From Yersinia mollaretii ATCC 43969 (GTDB lineage Bacteria; Pseudomonadota; Gammaproteobacteria; Enterobacterales; Enterobacteriaceae), in contig NZ_CP054043.1 in NCBI RefSeq assembly GCF_013282725.1, positions 4,539,535 through 4,603,534 of the forward strand: a stretch of DNA of 64,000 nucleotides, written 5' to 3'. The translations under genes and the position numbers were made by a program. The notes beneath the pieces were generated by a model. That model worked only from the letters and a program-made list of their open reading frames with translations, searched no databases and was not told where the DNA came from. Each line of letters starts with the position of its first letter. Within the stretch, counting starts at the first letter, position 1. Shown piece after piece: positions 12,107-21,200 of the stretch.

Positions 12107-12571
12107 TCACTGCTCTTGCTGAATTCGTATAGCCGTTGGCGGTAGCCCAATTTGTAAAACAGTCGGCTGATAATTACTCTGCCCTTCAATTCTAGTAGCC
12201 AATTTTTTGGCTAACAAAAAACCCAACCCAGTCCCTGAAATAGCACCGAGAGCAGTAAAAGCATCAGTGACAAATAACGCTTGGAATAAAGCACCGCCGG
12301 TAATTAACCCCGCTAATGGGGTTAAATACACCAAAGAGGCTGAACGTAACAAACTGCCTTCGCTGATCCCGACTTCAACCTTCTGCCCTGGTTCAAGCGG
12401 CTGTGAAATGGCTATTTGTAGCTGATGATTAGATTCTGGTCCCAACTCATTTAATAAATGACTACCACAGCCCCTCTGTGCATTACAGCTTCCACAACCA
12501 GATTGTGGCTCGCAACGTAGAAGCGCAATTCCGTTTGTCCACGAGATAACTGTGGCCCACTCTTTCATCAT
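12107..12571 (-). CDS. rseC: SoxR-reducing/sigma-E regulatory protein RseC
   Basis: RseC is an inner-membrane protein at the end of the rpoE-rseABC operon, a minor positive modulator of sigma-E and linked to SoxR reduction. The 154-residue protein shows the N-terminal cysteine cluster C-x2-C-x5-C (CGSCNAQRGC, about residues 23-32) and two membrane helices at about 78-120. Its start overlaps the rseB stop by four bases. Family length is about 155-160. Confidence 0.94.
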   Translation of the reverse strand: MMKEWATVISWTNGIALLRCEPQSGCGSCNAQRGCGSHLLNELGPESNHQLQIAISQPLEPGQKVEVGISEGSLLRSASLVYLTPLAGLITGGALFQALFVTDAFTALGAISGTGLGFLLAKKLATRIEGQSNYQPTVLQIGLPPTAIRIQQEQ

Positions 12572-13524
12572 TTTGCAGACTCCAGAACCACACTGTCAGC
12601 AATGCGCTTCGCCGTTGCAGGTGGTAGTTCACCGACGACAGTGATTTCTACATTATTACGAGCTTCAGTATGAACAGTACGCCGCCCCTGACGCAGAGAT
12701 TGTTCTGAAGGAACATCTTTACCCAGTAGGTTCACATTCACCGAAAAGCTAAATAAACCATCACTATATAGCCGTGACTCCGTTGGTGTATCCATATTCG
12801 GCAAAGTGCGGCGGCTGCGTGAAATCTCAGTAACACCTTCCGGTAACCAGCGGGGAGCCCAAGTGAAATCCACCTTAGTTTTAGCCGGTAATGCCAGCAA
12901 CGGCGGCAAAGAGAGTTTAACCAAGCCTTTTAGTATCTCCTGAATAGGCTCCCCGATAGCAAAAGAGATCACACGAAACTGCTCAAGTGTTTCACCATCT
13001 TTGTCTAACAGGTCTATTCGCATCGGCAGTTTGGTTGTCTCATCCATCCAAATAATATAGCTGTAGCGTGTACTGTCACGGGATACCACTCGAATAACCT
13101 GACAGGGTCTATCTGCCACGCGGGCACGACCAAGCGCAATATAGTTATAATATTTTGACAGTTTTTCAAAATCGGGGAAAACAACAGAAGGCAATGCATC
13201 GACAATATGCTCACCAGCAAGGGTGAAAGAGTCAAAACCTGGCTCGAAATAACTTATTTCATTTCCACGCTGTAAGATCTCAGTGCGCGGACCATCCATA
13301 CGCAGTAATTGCGCTAAGGTTTTTTTATCTAAAATAGCATGTCGATAGCGAAGAGAATCAATCCCTTGCTTGTTAACATTGATATACGATAGCTCATAGT
13401 TGAGCGATTGGCTGGCATTGCTCATTTCCTGCAACATAGCTATCGGCGCTGTTTCCGCCGAAGCTAGTGTTGGCATGAATAGGCTGCCCGCCATTAAACA
13501 AACGGAAAACCAAATTTGCTTCAT
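12568..13524 (-). CDS. rseB: Sigma-E factor regulatory protein RseB, periplasmic
   Basis: RseB binds the periplasmic part of RseA and protects it from DegS until lipid signals displace it. The 318-residue protein has a signal peptide (MKQIWFSVCLMAGSLFMPTLASA, cleavage after residue 23) and the MucB/RseB lipid-binding N-domain followed by the C-terminal RseA-binding domain. It overlaps rseA by one base (TAATG) and rseC by four, confirming a coupled operon. Confidence 0.96.
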   Translation of the reverse strand: MKQIWFSVCLMAGSLFMPTLASAETAPIAMLQEMSNASQSLNYELSYINVNKQGIDSLRYRHAILDKKTLAQLLRMDGPRTEILQRGNEISYFEPGFDSFTLAGEHIVDALPSVVFPDFEKLSKYYNYIALGRARVADRPCQVIRVVSRDSTRYSYIIWMDETTKLPMRIDLLDKDGETLEQFRVISFAIGEPIQEILKGLVKLSLPPLLALPAKTKVDFTWAPRWLPEGVTEISRSRRTLPNMDTPTESRLYSDGLFSFSVNVNLLGKDVPSEQSLRQGRRTVHTEARNNVEITVVGELPPATAKRIADSVVLESAK

Positions 13525-14180
13525 TACTGCTGCTGCATTCCTAAGGACTGGGTGCCAGGGACCTGAATTGCAGCTTGCGTTGATGTTGAAGGCTGCTGCA
13601 ACACATCAGTTTGTGGTAAACGACGTTGCAATTCAAAATCCTGCAACTGGGTCATCATATTGACGCGCCGACGTTGCTCTTGAACTTGATGTTGTTGAGA
13701 TGTTCCAAAAGACCCATCAGCAGGCACACCAAAACTGACTGGTGAGGCTTTACCCATCATCGGTAACGTATTAAATGCAGGTGACTCTGGCTGCAAATTA
13801 CCTGACGCAGGTTGATTATATTGCTGAACGCCAACAATGACGGCTAACGAAACACAGGCTGCCACACCCACTTGCGTAATCTGACTGGCCCATGGGCGAA
13901 CTTTTTGCCAGAAAGGCATTTTCTGCCAGATATGGGGTTGTGGCTGAGATTCAGGCACAGCAATAGGAACAAAACGAGTTGGCTCGTTTTTGAGCGCTTC
14001 TGCAACACGGCTGGCAATATCCAGATGCAAGACTTCACCAATGTCCCCCCGCAGGGTATCACGGATTAAATGATAGCTCTGCCAGCTTTGCTGCAATGCT
14101 TCATCTTTCGATAAAGAACCAAGCAGCTCACTATCAAGAGTTTCTCCGTCCATCAGAGCGGAAAGCTTTTCTTTCTGCAT
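13524..14180 (-). CDS. rseA: Anti-sigma-E factor RseA
   Basis: RseA is the single-pass inner-membrane anti-sigma factor that holds sigma-E inactive and is degraded by DegS, RseP and ClpXP under envelope stress. The 218-residue protein has the N-terminal sigma-binding domain (MQKEKLSALMDGE...), a membrane segment at about 99-117 (VGVAACVSLAVIVGV) and a Gln-rich periplasmic tail ending in GMQQQ. An aromatic-poor, hydrophobic C-terminal segment fits control by RseB. The gap to rpoE is 24 bp. Confidence 0.96.
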   Translation of the reverse strand: MQKEKLSALMDGETLDSELLGSLSKDEALQQSWQSYHLIRDTLRGDIGEVLHLDIASRVAEALKNEPTRFVPIAVPESQPQPHIWQKMPFWQKVRPWASQITQVGVAACVSLAVIVGVQQYNQPASGNLQPESPAFNTLPMMGKASPVSFGVPADGSFGTSQQHQVQEQRRRVNMMTQLQDFELQRRLPQTDVLQQPSTSTQAAIQVPGTQSLGMQQQ

Positions 14181-14204
14181 GCCAAATACCCTTTATGTGT
14201 CCGC

Positions 14205-14780
14205 CTAACGCTGAATTAGCGGCTGAACTTTGTTATCAATAGCTTCTCTGGCACGGAAGATACGGGAACGAACAGTACCCACCGGACAGTCCATAATTTC
14301 AGCTATCTCTTCATAGCTTAGACCATCTAACTCCCTGAGTGTAATCGCCATCCGGAGATCTTCAGGAAGTGACTCTATGGTTTTAAAAACTATCTGCCTT
14401 AACTCTTCAGACAACATTAAGTTCTCAGGGTTCGATATTTCTTTCAATGCACCCGCATTTTCGTAATTTTCAGCATCATTTGCATCCACATCACTGGATG
14501 GCGGACGCCGCCCCTGAGCAACTAAATAATTTTTCGCTGTATTAACAGCAATACGGTAAAGCCACGTATAGAAAGCACTATCGCCACGGAATGATGCCAA
14601 TGCGCGATACGCCTTAATAAAAGATTCCTGCACTACATCAGGGACATCGCCCTGAGGCACGTATCGGGATACGAGGCTCGCAACCTTATGCTGGTATCGA
14701 ATTACCAGTAAATTGAACGATTGCTGATCACCTTTCTGGACCCGTTCAACCAGCATCTGATCCGTTAACTGCTCGCTCAT
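14205..14780 (-). CDS. rpoE: RNA polymerase sigma factor RpoE (sigma-24)
   Basis: Sigma-E directs the extracytoplasmic stress regulon (outer-membrane protein folding, LPS). The 191-residue ECF sigma factor has region 2 (DVVQESFIKAYRALASFRG, about residues 48-66; YTWLYRIAVNTAKNYL) and region 4 (LRELDGLSYEEIAEIMDCPVGTVRSR, about 147-172). Its ATG overlaps the TGA of the upstream leader ORF (ATGA), so its translation is likely coupled to rseD. A sigma-E promoter inside that leader supports autoregulation. Confidence 0.98.
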   Translation of the reverse strand: MSEQLTDQMLVERVQKGDQQSFNLLVIRYQHKVASLVSRYVPQGDVPDVVQESFIKAYRALASFRGDSAFYTWLYRIAVNTAKNYLVAQGRRPPSSDVDANDAENYENAGALKEISNPENLMLSEELRQIVFKTIESLPEDLRMAITLRELDGLSYEEIAEIMDCPVGTVRSRIFRAREAIDNKVQPLIQR

Positions 14781-14941
14781 CCGAGGTGAACTCTCCCGAA
14801 ATCTATCCCCACGCTATAAATAGTACTGCCAGCCATATCTTTATTTTCCTGAGCAAGCACACGCTTGGAGTTTATAAAAATTGCAAAGTTCCATGTTGCC
14901 AGATTTTTTGTCTGAATATTATTCAGGCATCTTATAGCCAT
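14777..14941 (-). CDS. rseD: rpoE leader peptide RseD
   Basis: A 54-codon ORF (Met at 14941; the same frame is open to a GTG at 14992) that ends exactly over the rpoE start. In E. coli the comparable 51-residue ORF upstream of rpoE, rseD, is translationally coupled to rpoE and repressed by CsrA; position, size and the ATGA overlap match here. The region encoding QENKDMAGSTIYSVG leads straight into rpoE. The true start is uncertain because the ribosome site is weak. Confidence 0.7.
   Translation of the reverse strand: MAIRCLNNIQTKNLATWNFAIFINSKRVLAQENKDMAGSTIYSVGIDFGRVHLG
14864..14892 (-). promoter_or_regulatory. Sigma-E-type promoter inside rseD
   Basis: On the reverse strand GGAACTT (14892-14886) is followed by a 16-base spacer and TCCAAG (14869-14864). 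This matches the sigma-E consensus GGAACTT-N15/16-TCnnA/G well at -35 and fairly at -10. It lies about 85 bp before rpoE and would give a transcript lacking the start of rseD. Confidence 0.6.
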
Positions 14942-15004
14942 AGCTTTTGCTCTGGCAGATAGGCTAACATGAAATTCACTCTTCTTCTGCACACATCATA
15001 CGAT

Positions 15005-16606
15005 ATGCAATCATCATCTGAACACGTTAGCGATGTATTGATCATCGGGAGTGGCGCTGCTGGCTTGTCATTAGCGCTACGCCTCGCACCACATTGTAAA
15101 GTCACCGTTCTGAGTAAAGGGCCGCTCAATGAAGGCGCCACTTTTTATGCTCAGGGAGGAATTGCTGCCGTGTTTGATGAAACCGACAGCATCAGTTCAC
15201 ATGTCGATGACACCCTAATTGCTGGGGCCGGACTTTGTGACAAAGACGCCGTAGAATTTATTGCCAGCAACGCCCGTTCTTGTGTGCAATGGCTGATTGA
15301 TCAAGGTGTCCTATTTGATACCGAAACCAGTGCCAGCGGCGAAGAGCGTTATCACCTGACGCGTGAAGGCGGCCATAGCCATCGCCGCATTTTGCATACC
15401 GCTGATGCTACAGGTAAAGAAGTAGAAACTACACTCGTAGGTAAAGCAAGTACCCACCCTAATATTTTAGTTAAAGAGCGCTGCAATGCAGTCGACCTTA
15501 TCACATCCAACAAAATCGGCCTGACAGGGACTAAACGCGTAGTTGGCGCTTACATCTGGAACCGCGAGTTGGAAAAAGTTGAAACTTTTCGGGCTAAAGC
15601 CGTGGTGTTAGCGACAGGTGGCGCGGCTAAAGTTTATCAATACACAACCAATCCAGATATCTCTTCTGGCGATGGTATTGCCATGGCATGGCGTGCCGGA
15701 TGCCGAGTCGCTAATCTGGAATTTAACCAATTTCACCCAACCTGCCTGTTCCACCCGCAAGCACGTAACTTTTTATTGACTGAAGCATTGCGTGGTGAGG
15801 GTGCCTATCTTAAGCGCCCTGATGGCAGCCGTTTCATGCCTGATTTTGACTCACGAGGTGAACTCGCGCCACGTGATATAGTCGCCCGCGCGATAGACCA
15901 TGAAATGAAGCGTCTCGGTGCAGATTGTATGTATTTGGATATCAGTCATAAACCCGCTGATTTCGTGGTACAGCACTTCCCGATGATTTACGAAAAACTG
16001 TTGTCATTGGGTATTGATCTGACCAAAGAAGCCATTCCTATCGTCCCGGCCGCTCATTATACCTGCGGTGGTGTGATGGTGGACCAGCACGGGCGCACTG
16101 ATCTGGATGGGTTATATGCTATTGGTGAAGTCAGCTATACCGGATTGCATGGCGCTAACCGTATGGCCTCTAACTCGCTGCTCGAGTGTCTGGTTTACGG
16201 CTGGTCTGCCGCTGAAGATATTCTTACGCGCTTACCCCATGCCAAGCTGGCTAAGCATCTGCCGGACTGGGATGAGAGTCGTGTTGATAACTCAGATGAA
16301 CGAGTTGTCATCCAGCATAACTGGCATGAATTGCGCTTATTTATGTGGGACTACGTCGGTATCGTGCGAACCACCAAACGCTTAGAACGCGCCTTACGCC
16401 GAATTAATACATTGCAGCAGGAGATTGATGAGTATTATGCGAATTTCCGTATCTCCAACAATCTGCTTGAATTACGTAATTTGGTACAGGTTGCCGAGTT
16501 GATCGTGCGCTGTGCGATGGACCGCAAAGAGAGTCGTGGTTTACATTATACGCTTGATTATCCTGATCAAATAGATAATCCGAAACCGACCATTCTCCAT
16601 CCGTAA
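15005..16606 (+). CDS. nadB: L-aspartate oxidase
   Basis: NadB oxidises L-aspartate to iminoaspartate, the first step of de novo NAD synthesis. The 533-residue flavoprotein has the FAD Rossmann motif [19 protein letters not shown] near the N-terminus, the substrate loop [12 protein letters not shown] near 120, and the succinate dehydrogenase-like core [14 protein letters not shown] near 350. The start chosen is the Met of [12 protein letters not shown], matching family N-termini; the frame is open 12 codons further upstream. It is divergent from the rseD-rpoE operon. Confidence 0.96.
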   Translation: MQSSSEHVSDVLIIGSGAAGLSLALRLAPHCKVTVLSKGPLNEGATFYAQGGIAAVFDETDSISSHVDDTLIAGAGLCDKDAVEFIASNARSCVQWLIDQGVLFDTETSASGEERYHLTREGGHSHRRILHTADATGKEVETTLVGKASTHPNILVKERCNAVDLITSNKIGLTGTKRVVGAYIWNRELEKVETFRAKAVVLATGGAAKVYQYTTNPDISSGDGIAMAWRAGCRVANLEFNQFHPTCLFHPQARNFLLTEALRGEGAYLKRPDGSRFMPDFDSRGELAPRDIVARAIDHEMKRLGADCMYLDISHKPADFVVQHFPMIYEKLLSLGIDLTKEAIPIVPAAHYTCGGVMVDQHGRTDLDGLYAIGEVSYTGLHGANRMASNSLLECLVYGWSAAEDILTRLPHAKLAKHLPDWDESRVDNSDERVVIQHNWHELRLFMWDYVGIVRTTKRLERALRRINTLQQEIDEYYANFRISNNLLELRNLVQVAELIVRCAMDRKESRGLHYTLDYPDQIDNPKPTILHP

Positions 16607-16613
16607 CACCTTC

Positions 16614-16640
16614 AGGGCGCAGTTTCGAGTATTGCGCCCT
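16614..16640 (+). terminator. Hairpin after nadB
   Basis: AGGGCGCA and TGCGCCCT form an 8-pair stem with an 11-base loop directly downstream of the nadB stop. The following T-run is short (GTTTC), so it is a weak intrinsic terminator, possibly serving both convergent genes. Confidence 0.6.
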
Positions 16641-16690
16641 GTTTCAATCTCCCCTTGCGACCTTAATATCCAAGTTACGTAATATCCAAA

Positions 16691-17446
16691 CTAATAGTTA
16701 AGATAAAAATCACTGATTAATGCGCAAAACTCAGGTGAATACACACCTTCTGATTGGCGCAGATCTAACTGTTGGTATTCCGTCGCACCGGATTGACGCG
16801 ATAAGGTCAACAGCATTCGATGCAGCGGCTTACCGGGGCGATCCCGAATATCAACCTGACAGCGGACAAACCAGTTTTGTTGCACAGCTAGCCCCGCGAG
16901 TTCTACACCTAAATCCTGAGGTAAAACCACACAAAACAGACCGTCCTCTGTGATAAGTTTCTCAGCACAGCGCAGCAAAGCGTCATGAGTTAAGGAGCCA
17001 GTGTAACGTGCGGTATCACGAGCTTCATCCCGACAGGCAACGGCAGGGGAAAAATAGGGTGGATTACTAACAATCAAGTCATACTGATGAGGATGGTTTT
17101 CAGCAAACTGATGCACATCTTGCGCATAAATTCGAACCCGTGCAGCCCAAGGCGATAATGCCGCGTTGCTGCTTGCTTGTTGTGCTGCCTCAGGTTCCAG
17201 TTCAACACCATCAATCAATACCTCTGATGATGAACGCTGAGCAATCATCAAGGCGATTAGCCCACTACCACAGCCAATATCCAGTACTTTGCGGGCTTTT
17301 TCTACGGGTACCCAAGCACCCAGCAGCACACCGTCGGTGCCCACTTTCATCGCACAACGATCATGCGCCACAAAGAATTGTTTAAAAGTGAAACCACCAC
17401 CACGCAATACCGGTTTTTTTTTCAATTGTTCGCCCACATTAGTCAC
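16691..17446 (-). CDS. trmN6: tRNA1(Val) (adenine(37)-N6)-methyltransferase
   Basis: TrmN6 (YfiC) methylates N6 of A37 in tRNA-Val1 using S-adenosylmethionine. The 251-residue class I methyltransferase shows motif I VLDIGCGSGLIALMIAQ (about residues 50-66), an acidic motif near IDGVELEPEA and the catalytic NPPYFSP (about 129-135). It sits between nadB and srmB in the usual enterobacterial order. The N-terminal extension is similar to family members. Confidence 0.93.
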   Translation of the reverse strand: MTNVGEQLKKKPVLRGGGFTFKQFFVAHDRCAMKVGTDGVLLGAWVPVEKARKVLDIGCGSGLIALMIAQRSSSEVLIDGVELEPEAAQQASSNAALSPWAARVRIYAQDVHQFAENHPHQYDLIVSNPPYFSPAVACRDEARDTARYTGSLTHDALLRCAEKLITEDGLFCVVLPQDLGVELAGLAVQQNWFVRCQVDIRDRPGKPLHRMLLTLSRQSGATEYQQLDLRQSEGVYSPEFCALISDFYLNY

Positions 17447-17569
17447 CAGAATCTATAACCGGCGTAGCATAGGACAATATGATTGAAGGGAAAAGACATC
17501 ATTACCGCTTAAACAGGTGAAGAATTCGGCTAACCCGTCTATAATCGGCGCCCCAAGTAGAGGAAGACC

Positions 17570-18895
17570 ATGACTGTAACCAATTTTTCCGAACTCGATC
17601 TCGATGAACGCCTGATTGACGCACTGCGCGACAAAGGCTATGAGCGCCCTACCGCTATTCAAGCTGCGGCTATTCCGCCAGCGATGGATGGGCGTGATGT
17701 ATTGGGTTCGGCTCCAACAGGAACTGGCAAAACTGCCGCCTTTTTGCTGCCAGCCTTGCAGCATTTGCTGGATTTCCCACGCAAAAAATCTGGCCCACCT
17801 CGGATTTTGATCCTGACGCCAACCCGTGAGCTGGCGATGCAAGTGGCGGATCAAGCCCGTGAACTGGCCAAACATACACAACTGGATATCGCGACAATAA
17901 CCGGTGGTGTGGCTTATATGAACCATGCGGAAGTCTTCAGCGAGAATCAGGACATTGTGGTCGCTACCACTGGCCGCTTGCTGCAATACATCAAAGAAGA
18001 AAACTTTGACTGTCGCGCAGTAGAAACCCTGATTCTGGACGAAGCTGACCGTATGTTGGATATGGGCTTTGCGCAGGATATCGAAACCATCGCAGCAGAA
18101 ACCCGCTGGCGCAAACAGACATTGCTGTTCTCCGCAACACTGGAGGGTGAAGCTATTCGCGAGTTTGGGGAGCGTATCCTCAATGAGCCAGTAGAGCTGG
18201 AAGCCGATCCATCGCGCCGTGAACGCAAAAAAATTCAGCAATGGTACTATCGCGCTGACGATATCGAACACAAAACAGCCTTGCTGGTGCATCTGCTCAA
18301 GCAACCAGAAGTACAAAAATCCATTATTTTCGTACGCACCCGTGAAAAGGTACATCAACTGGTGAGTTGGTTGCGTGAAGCTGGGATCAACGCCTGGTTC
18401 CTCGAAGGCGAAATGGTTCAGGCCAAACGGACCGAAGCCGTTATTCGTTTAAGTGATGGCCGAGTCAATGTGTTAGTGGCGACTGATGTTGCTTCGCGCG
18501 GCTTGGATATCGACGATATCAGTCATGTGTTCAACTTTGACCTGCCGCTGACCGCAGATGTCTACCTCCACCGCATTGGCCGTACTGGCCGCGCGGGGCG
18601 TAAAGGCGTGGCGATCTCACTGGTTGAAGCACATGACCACTTATTACTGGGCAGAATCGGCCGCTACCTTAAAGAGCCGCTGAAACCGCGTGTGATTGAT
18701 GAACTTCGCCCAACCAGTAAAGAGCCAAGTTCAAAATCTACCGGTAAGCCGTCGAAAAAGGTTTTGGCTAAGCGTAAAGAGCTAAAAGAAGCGAGCAAAG
18801 AGAAAGCCAAAGTGAAAGTTCGTCACCGCGATGCCAAAAATGTAGGTAAACGCCGTCAGCCGAAAGAAAAACCGGATACCAAGAGTTCCAGTTAA
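17570..18895 (+). CDS. srmB: ATP-dependent RNA helicase SrmB
   Basis: SrmB is a DEAD-box helicase that helps assemble the 50S subunit. The 441-residue protein has Q-motif, Walker A SAPTGTGKTAAFLLPA (about 48-62), motif Ib, DEAD (LILDEADRMLDMGF), SAT (LLFSATLE) and motif VI HRIGRTGRAGR. A long Lys-rich tail (about 375-441, KSTGKPSKKVLAKRKELKE...) is the RNA-binding extension of SrmB. A clear terminator follows at 18912. Confidence 0.97.
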   Translation: MTVTNFSELDLDERLIDALRDKGYERPTAIQAAAIPPAMDGRDVLGSAPTGTGKTAAFLLPALQHLLDFPRKKSGPPRILILTPTRELAMQVADQARELAKHTQLDIATITGGVAYMNHAEVFSENQDIVVATTGRLLQYIKEENFDCRAVETLILDEADRMLDMGFAQDIETIAAETRWRKQTLLFSATLEGEAIREFGERILNEPVELEADPSRRERKKIQQWYYRADDIEHKTALLVHLLKQPEVQKSIIFVRTREKVHQLVSWLREAGINAWFLEGEMVQAKRTEAVIRLSDGRVNVLVATDVASRGLDIDDISHVFNFDLPLTADVYLHRIGRTGRAGRKGVAISLVEAHDHLLLGRIGRYLKEPLKPRVIDELRPTSKEPSSKSTGKPSKKVLAKRKELKEASKEKAKVKVRHRDAKNVGKRRQPKEKPDTKSSS

Positions 18896-18911
18896 CTCAG
18901 CAAACTGACTA

Positions 18912-18943
18912 AAAAGCCGCTTATATTAAACAGCGGCTTTTTT
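18912..18943 (+). terminator. Intrinsic terminator after srmB
   Basis: AAAAGCCGCT pairs with AGCGGCTTTT around a 10-base loop and runs into TTTTTTAT, 16 bp after the srmB stop. The A-tract on the other side allows weak bidirectional use. Confidence 0.88.
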
Positions 18944-18950
18944 TATAAGC

Positions 18951-18971
18951 AAAAAGGGAGCCGAGGCTCCC
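18951..18971 (-). terminator. Intrinsic terminator after grcA
   Basis: On the reverse strand GGGAGCC-TC-GGCTCCC is followed by TTTTTGC, 36 bp downstream of the grcA stop. Confidence 0.85.
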
Positions 18972-19006
18972 TTAGAATGTTTGCAACTGAATCGTTATGA
19001 CAAAAA

Positions 19007-19390
19007 TTACAGACTTTCAGTGAAAGTACGGGTAATCACATCACGTTGCTGTTCTGGTGTCAGTGAGTTGAAACGCACGGCATAGCCAGAGACACGAATA
19101 GTCAGCTGTGGATATTTTTCTGGATTCTTCACTGCATCTTCCAGCGTTTCGCGGCGCAGAACGTTCACGTTCAAATGCTGACCACCTTCAACACGCACAG
19201 TCGGTTGCAGTTCCAGTGGAACTTCACGATATTCGATCTGGCCCAACTCACTTGCTGGAACGATCTGGTCTTCTGCGTAGCCTGATTTAGCACAAACACA
19301 ACGCAGTTCATCTTTTTCATTATCCAGCAGCCAGAAAGAGTTCAGTAGAGCTTCGTTGCTAGCTTTAGTAATTTGAATACCAGTAATCAT
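19007..19390 (-). CDS. grcA: Autonomous glycyl radical cofactor GrcA (YfiD)
   Basis: GrcA is a 127-residue spare part that replaces the oxygen-damaged glycyl-radical domain of pyruvate formate-lyase. The C-terminal [20 protein letters not shown] carries the radical glycine (G in VSGYA) and matches the PflB C-terminus. The ATG at 19388-19390 follows GGAGGCACCAA, fixing the start although the frame stays open further upstream. An FNR box upstream fits anaerobic induction. Length is as in E. coli YfiD. Confidence 0.97.
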   Translation of the reverse strand: MITGIQITKASNEALLNSFWLLDNEKDELRCVCAKSGYAEDQIVPASELGQIEYREVPLELQPTVRVEGGQHLNVNVLRRETLEDAVKNPEKYPQLTIRVSGYAVRFNSLTPEQQRDVITRTFTESL

Positions 19391-19742
19391 TTGGTGCCTC
19401 CGTAATACGGCTATAAATTCCAAGGGGAGAAAACTATCTTGGTTATTTGGTAAAACCATTGTTGTCTTATTGTTCTGTATACCAGCCAGACAGCCACGAT
19501 TCTTTGATTTAAATCAACATTTCAGCCTCACTGACGAGTGCGCCACTGCCAAATTTATGTTTTATATCAATTTTATCAATAGAGATGACAGCAATTATTT
19601 TTGTAAATTTTCAACATTTTTTGCATGAAAAGGTCAAAAAAACATCATTACGTCACAGACTTGGGTTTAACGGTTTCACTCATGAGTTTGAATCGGTAAG
19701 CTATCGCACATCAATATCTTACAGAAACCAAGGAGAGTGTTT
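19391..19742. promoter_or_regulatory. Divergent promoter region grcA/ung with FNR box
   Basis: TTGATTTAAATCAA at 19504-19517 is a perfect match to the FNR consensus TTGAT-N4-ATCAA and lies 114 bp upstream of the grcA start. A second, weaker TTGAT-like pair is visible at about 19566-19580. In E. coli yfiD is FNR-activated through tandem sites. No gene is seen in this 352-bp gap. Confidence 0.75.
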
Positions 19743-20429
19743 ATGTCCGTCTCCCTTAGCTGGCATGATGTCATCGGCCAGGAAAAAGAACTGCCTTACT
19801 TTAAAGATACGCTGGCCTATGTGGCCGCAGAACGCAATGCTGGAAAAACGATCTACCCGCAGCAAAAAGACGTTTTTAACGCATTTCGCCTAACCGAACT
19901 GGATCAAGTCAAAGTGGTTATTTTGGGTCAAGACCCCTACCATGGCCCCAATCAGGCGCATGGATTGTCATTTTCCGTGTTGCCCGGTGTCCCTGCCCCT
20001 CCCTCTCTGGTGAACATGTACAAAGAGCTGGCTACTGATATTCCTGGCTTCCAGCGCCCTAACCATGGTTTTTTACAAAGCTGGGCCGAGCAAGGTGTGC
20101 TGCTACTTAATACCGTGCTAACTGTCGAAGCAGGTAACGCGCACTCTCACGCCAACCTTGGCTGGGAAACCTTTACCGATAAAGTGATTGCGGCACTAAA
20201 TGAACATCGTGATGGTGTGATTTTTATGCTTTGGGGGGCCCATGCGCAGAAAAAGGGTCGAATTATCGATACCCAGCGCCATTTTATTTTGAAAGCCCCA
20301 CATCCATCACCGCTCTCCGCACATCGCGGTTTTCTTGGCTGTAAGCACTTTTCACAAGCGAATCAGCTGTTGCAACAGCAAGGTTTACCGCCGATTGACT
20401 GGCAACCCAAGCTCCCAGCCGCAGAATAA
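19743..20429 (+). CDS. ung: Uracil-DNA glycosylase
   Basis: Ung removes uracil from DNA to start base-excision repair. The 228-residue family-1 enzyme has the catalytic-water motif [18 protein letters not shown] (about 61-78, Asp and Tyr visible) and the C-terminal [11 protein letters not shown] (about 186-196, with catalytic His). The ATG at 19743 follows AAGGAGAGTGTTT; an in-frame Met two codons upstream is less well spaced. It is convergent with grpE over a shared terminator. Confidence 0.98.
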   Translation: MSVSLSWHDVIGQEKELPYFKDTLAYVAAERNAGKTIYPQQKDVFNAFRLTELDQVKVVILGQDPYHGPNQAHGLSFSVLPGVPAPPSLVNMYKELATDIPGFQRPNHGFLQSWAEQGVLLLNTVLTVEAGNAHSHANLGWETFTDKVIAALNEHRDGVIFMLWGAHAQKKGRIIDTQRHFILKAPHPSPLSAHRGFLGCKHFSQANQLLQQQGLPPIDWQPKLPAAE

Positions 20430-20455
20430 AACTTTATTTGCTCAAAAAAGCGTAT

Positions 20456-20485
20456 AAAAAAGGCACCTAAAAAGGTGCCTTTTTA
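20456..20485. terminator. Bidirectional terminator between ung and grpE
   Basis: AAAAAGGCACCT-AAAA-AGGTGCCTTTTT, a 12-pair symmetrical stem with an A-tract on one side and a T-tract on the other, lies in the 68-bp gap between the convergent genes. Confidence 0.9.
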
Positions 20486-20497
20486 CATTAGGACACC

Positions 20498-21076
20498 TTA
20501 AGCTTTCGCTTTAGATACCGCAACCATTGCCGGGCGTAACAGGCGGCCATTCAACGTATAGCCTTTCTGCATCACCATCATCACGTTATTGGGTTCGTGA
20601 TCAGCAGATTCAAGCATCGTCATTGCCTGATGAACTTCAGGATTAAATGGCACGTTGGTATCGCTGACCACTTCAATACCAAATTTACCGACAGCATCAA
20701 GAAGTGATTTCAGCGTCAATTCGACACCTTCAATCATTGAAGTGAGTTCGGTATTGGCTTTGTCAGCAGTATCCAGTGCGCGCTCCAGATTATCGATCAC
20801 TGGCAATAATTCAGCTGAGAATCTTTCCAAAGCAAACTTATGCGCTTTTTCAACATCCAATTCAGTACGACGACGGATATTCTCAACCTCAGCCTTGGCG
20901 CGCAGCAAGCTCTCGCGCTCACGCTGTAAGGCTTCAGCCAACTGCGCTTCAAGCTCGGCAACACGCGGATCTACACCTTCACCCGTCTCTTGTGTCGCTT
21001 CCACTTGCTGCTCTGCTGCATTTTCCATTTCTTCCGAGACTTGCTCGTTTGGTGTTTTCTGTTCTTTACTACTCAT
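20498..21076 (-). CDS. grpE: Nucleotide exchange factor GrpE
   Basis: GrpE releases ADP from DnaK in the heat-shock chaperone cycle. The 192-residue protein has an acidic N-terminal tail, a long coiled-coil (about 35-90, [25 protein letters not shown] region) and the C-terminal beta-domain with FNPEVHQAM and [15 protein letters not shown] well-formed sigma-32 promoter lies 42 bp upstream of the ATG. Confidence 0.98.
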   Translation of the reverse strand: MSSKEQKTPNEQVSEEMENAAEQQVEATQETGEGVDPRVAELEAQLAEALQRERESLLRAKAEVENIRRRTELDVEKAHKFALERFSAELLPVIDNLERALDTADKANTELTSMIEGVELTLKSLLDAVGKFGIEVVSDTNVPFNPEVHQAMTMLESADHEPNNVMMVMQKGYTLNGRLLRPAMVAVSKAKA

Positions 21077-21117
21077 GGATATCTCCGCGTTTTAGCATTA
21101 ATCTCGCTACTTGGCTT

Positions 21118-21148
21118 ATTATGGGGATCAAAACCGGGGATTCAAGGG
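21118..21148 (-). promoter_or_regulatory. Sigma-32 (heat-shock) promoter of grpE
   Basis: Reverse strand: CCCTTGAA (21148-21141), 14-base spacer, CCCCATAAT (21126-21118). Both halves match the sigma-32 consensus CTTGAA and CCCCATnT almost perfectly. Position before grpE agrees with E. coli heat-shock control. Confidence 0.9.
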
Positions 21149-21200
21149 AACCGGTCATAATGTGGGGTAAAAGACTCCCTCAGTAAGGAAAATCACGGCA

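Noticed and set aside
17453-18358. 301-residue ORF on the reverse strand opposite srmB
   Set aside because: It lies wholly against the clear srmB frame, is rich in Cys, Trp and Gln with no recognised domain, and has no ribosome site; it is a shadow frame.
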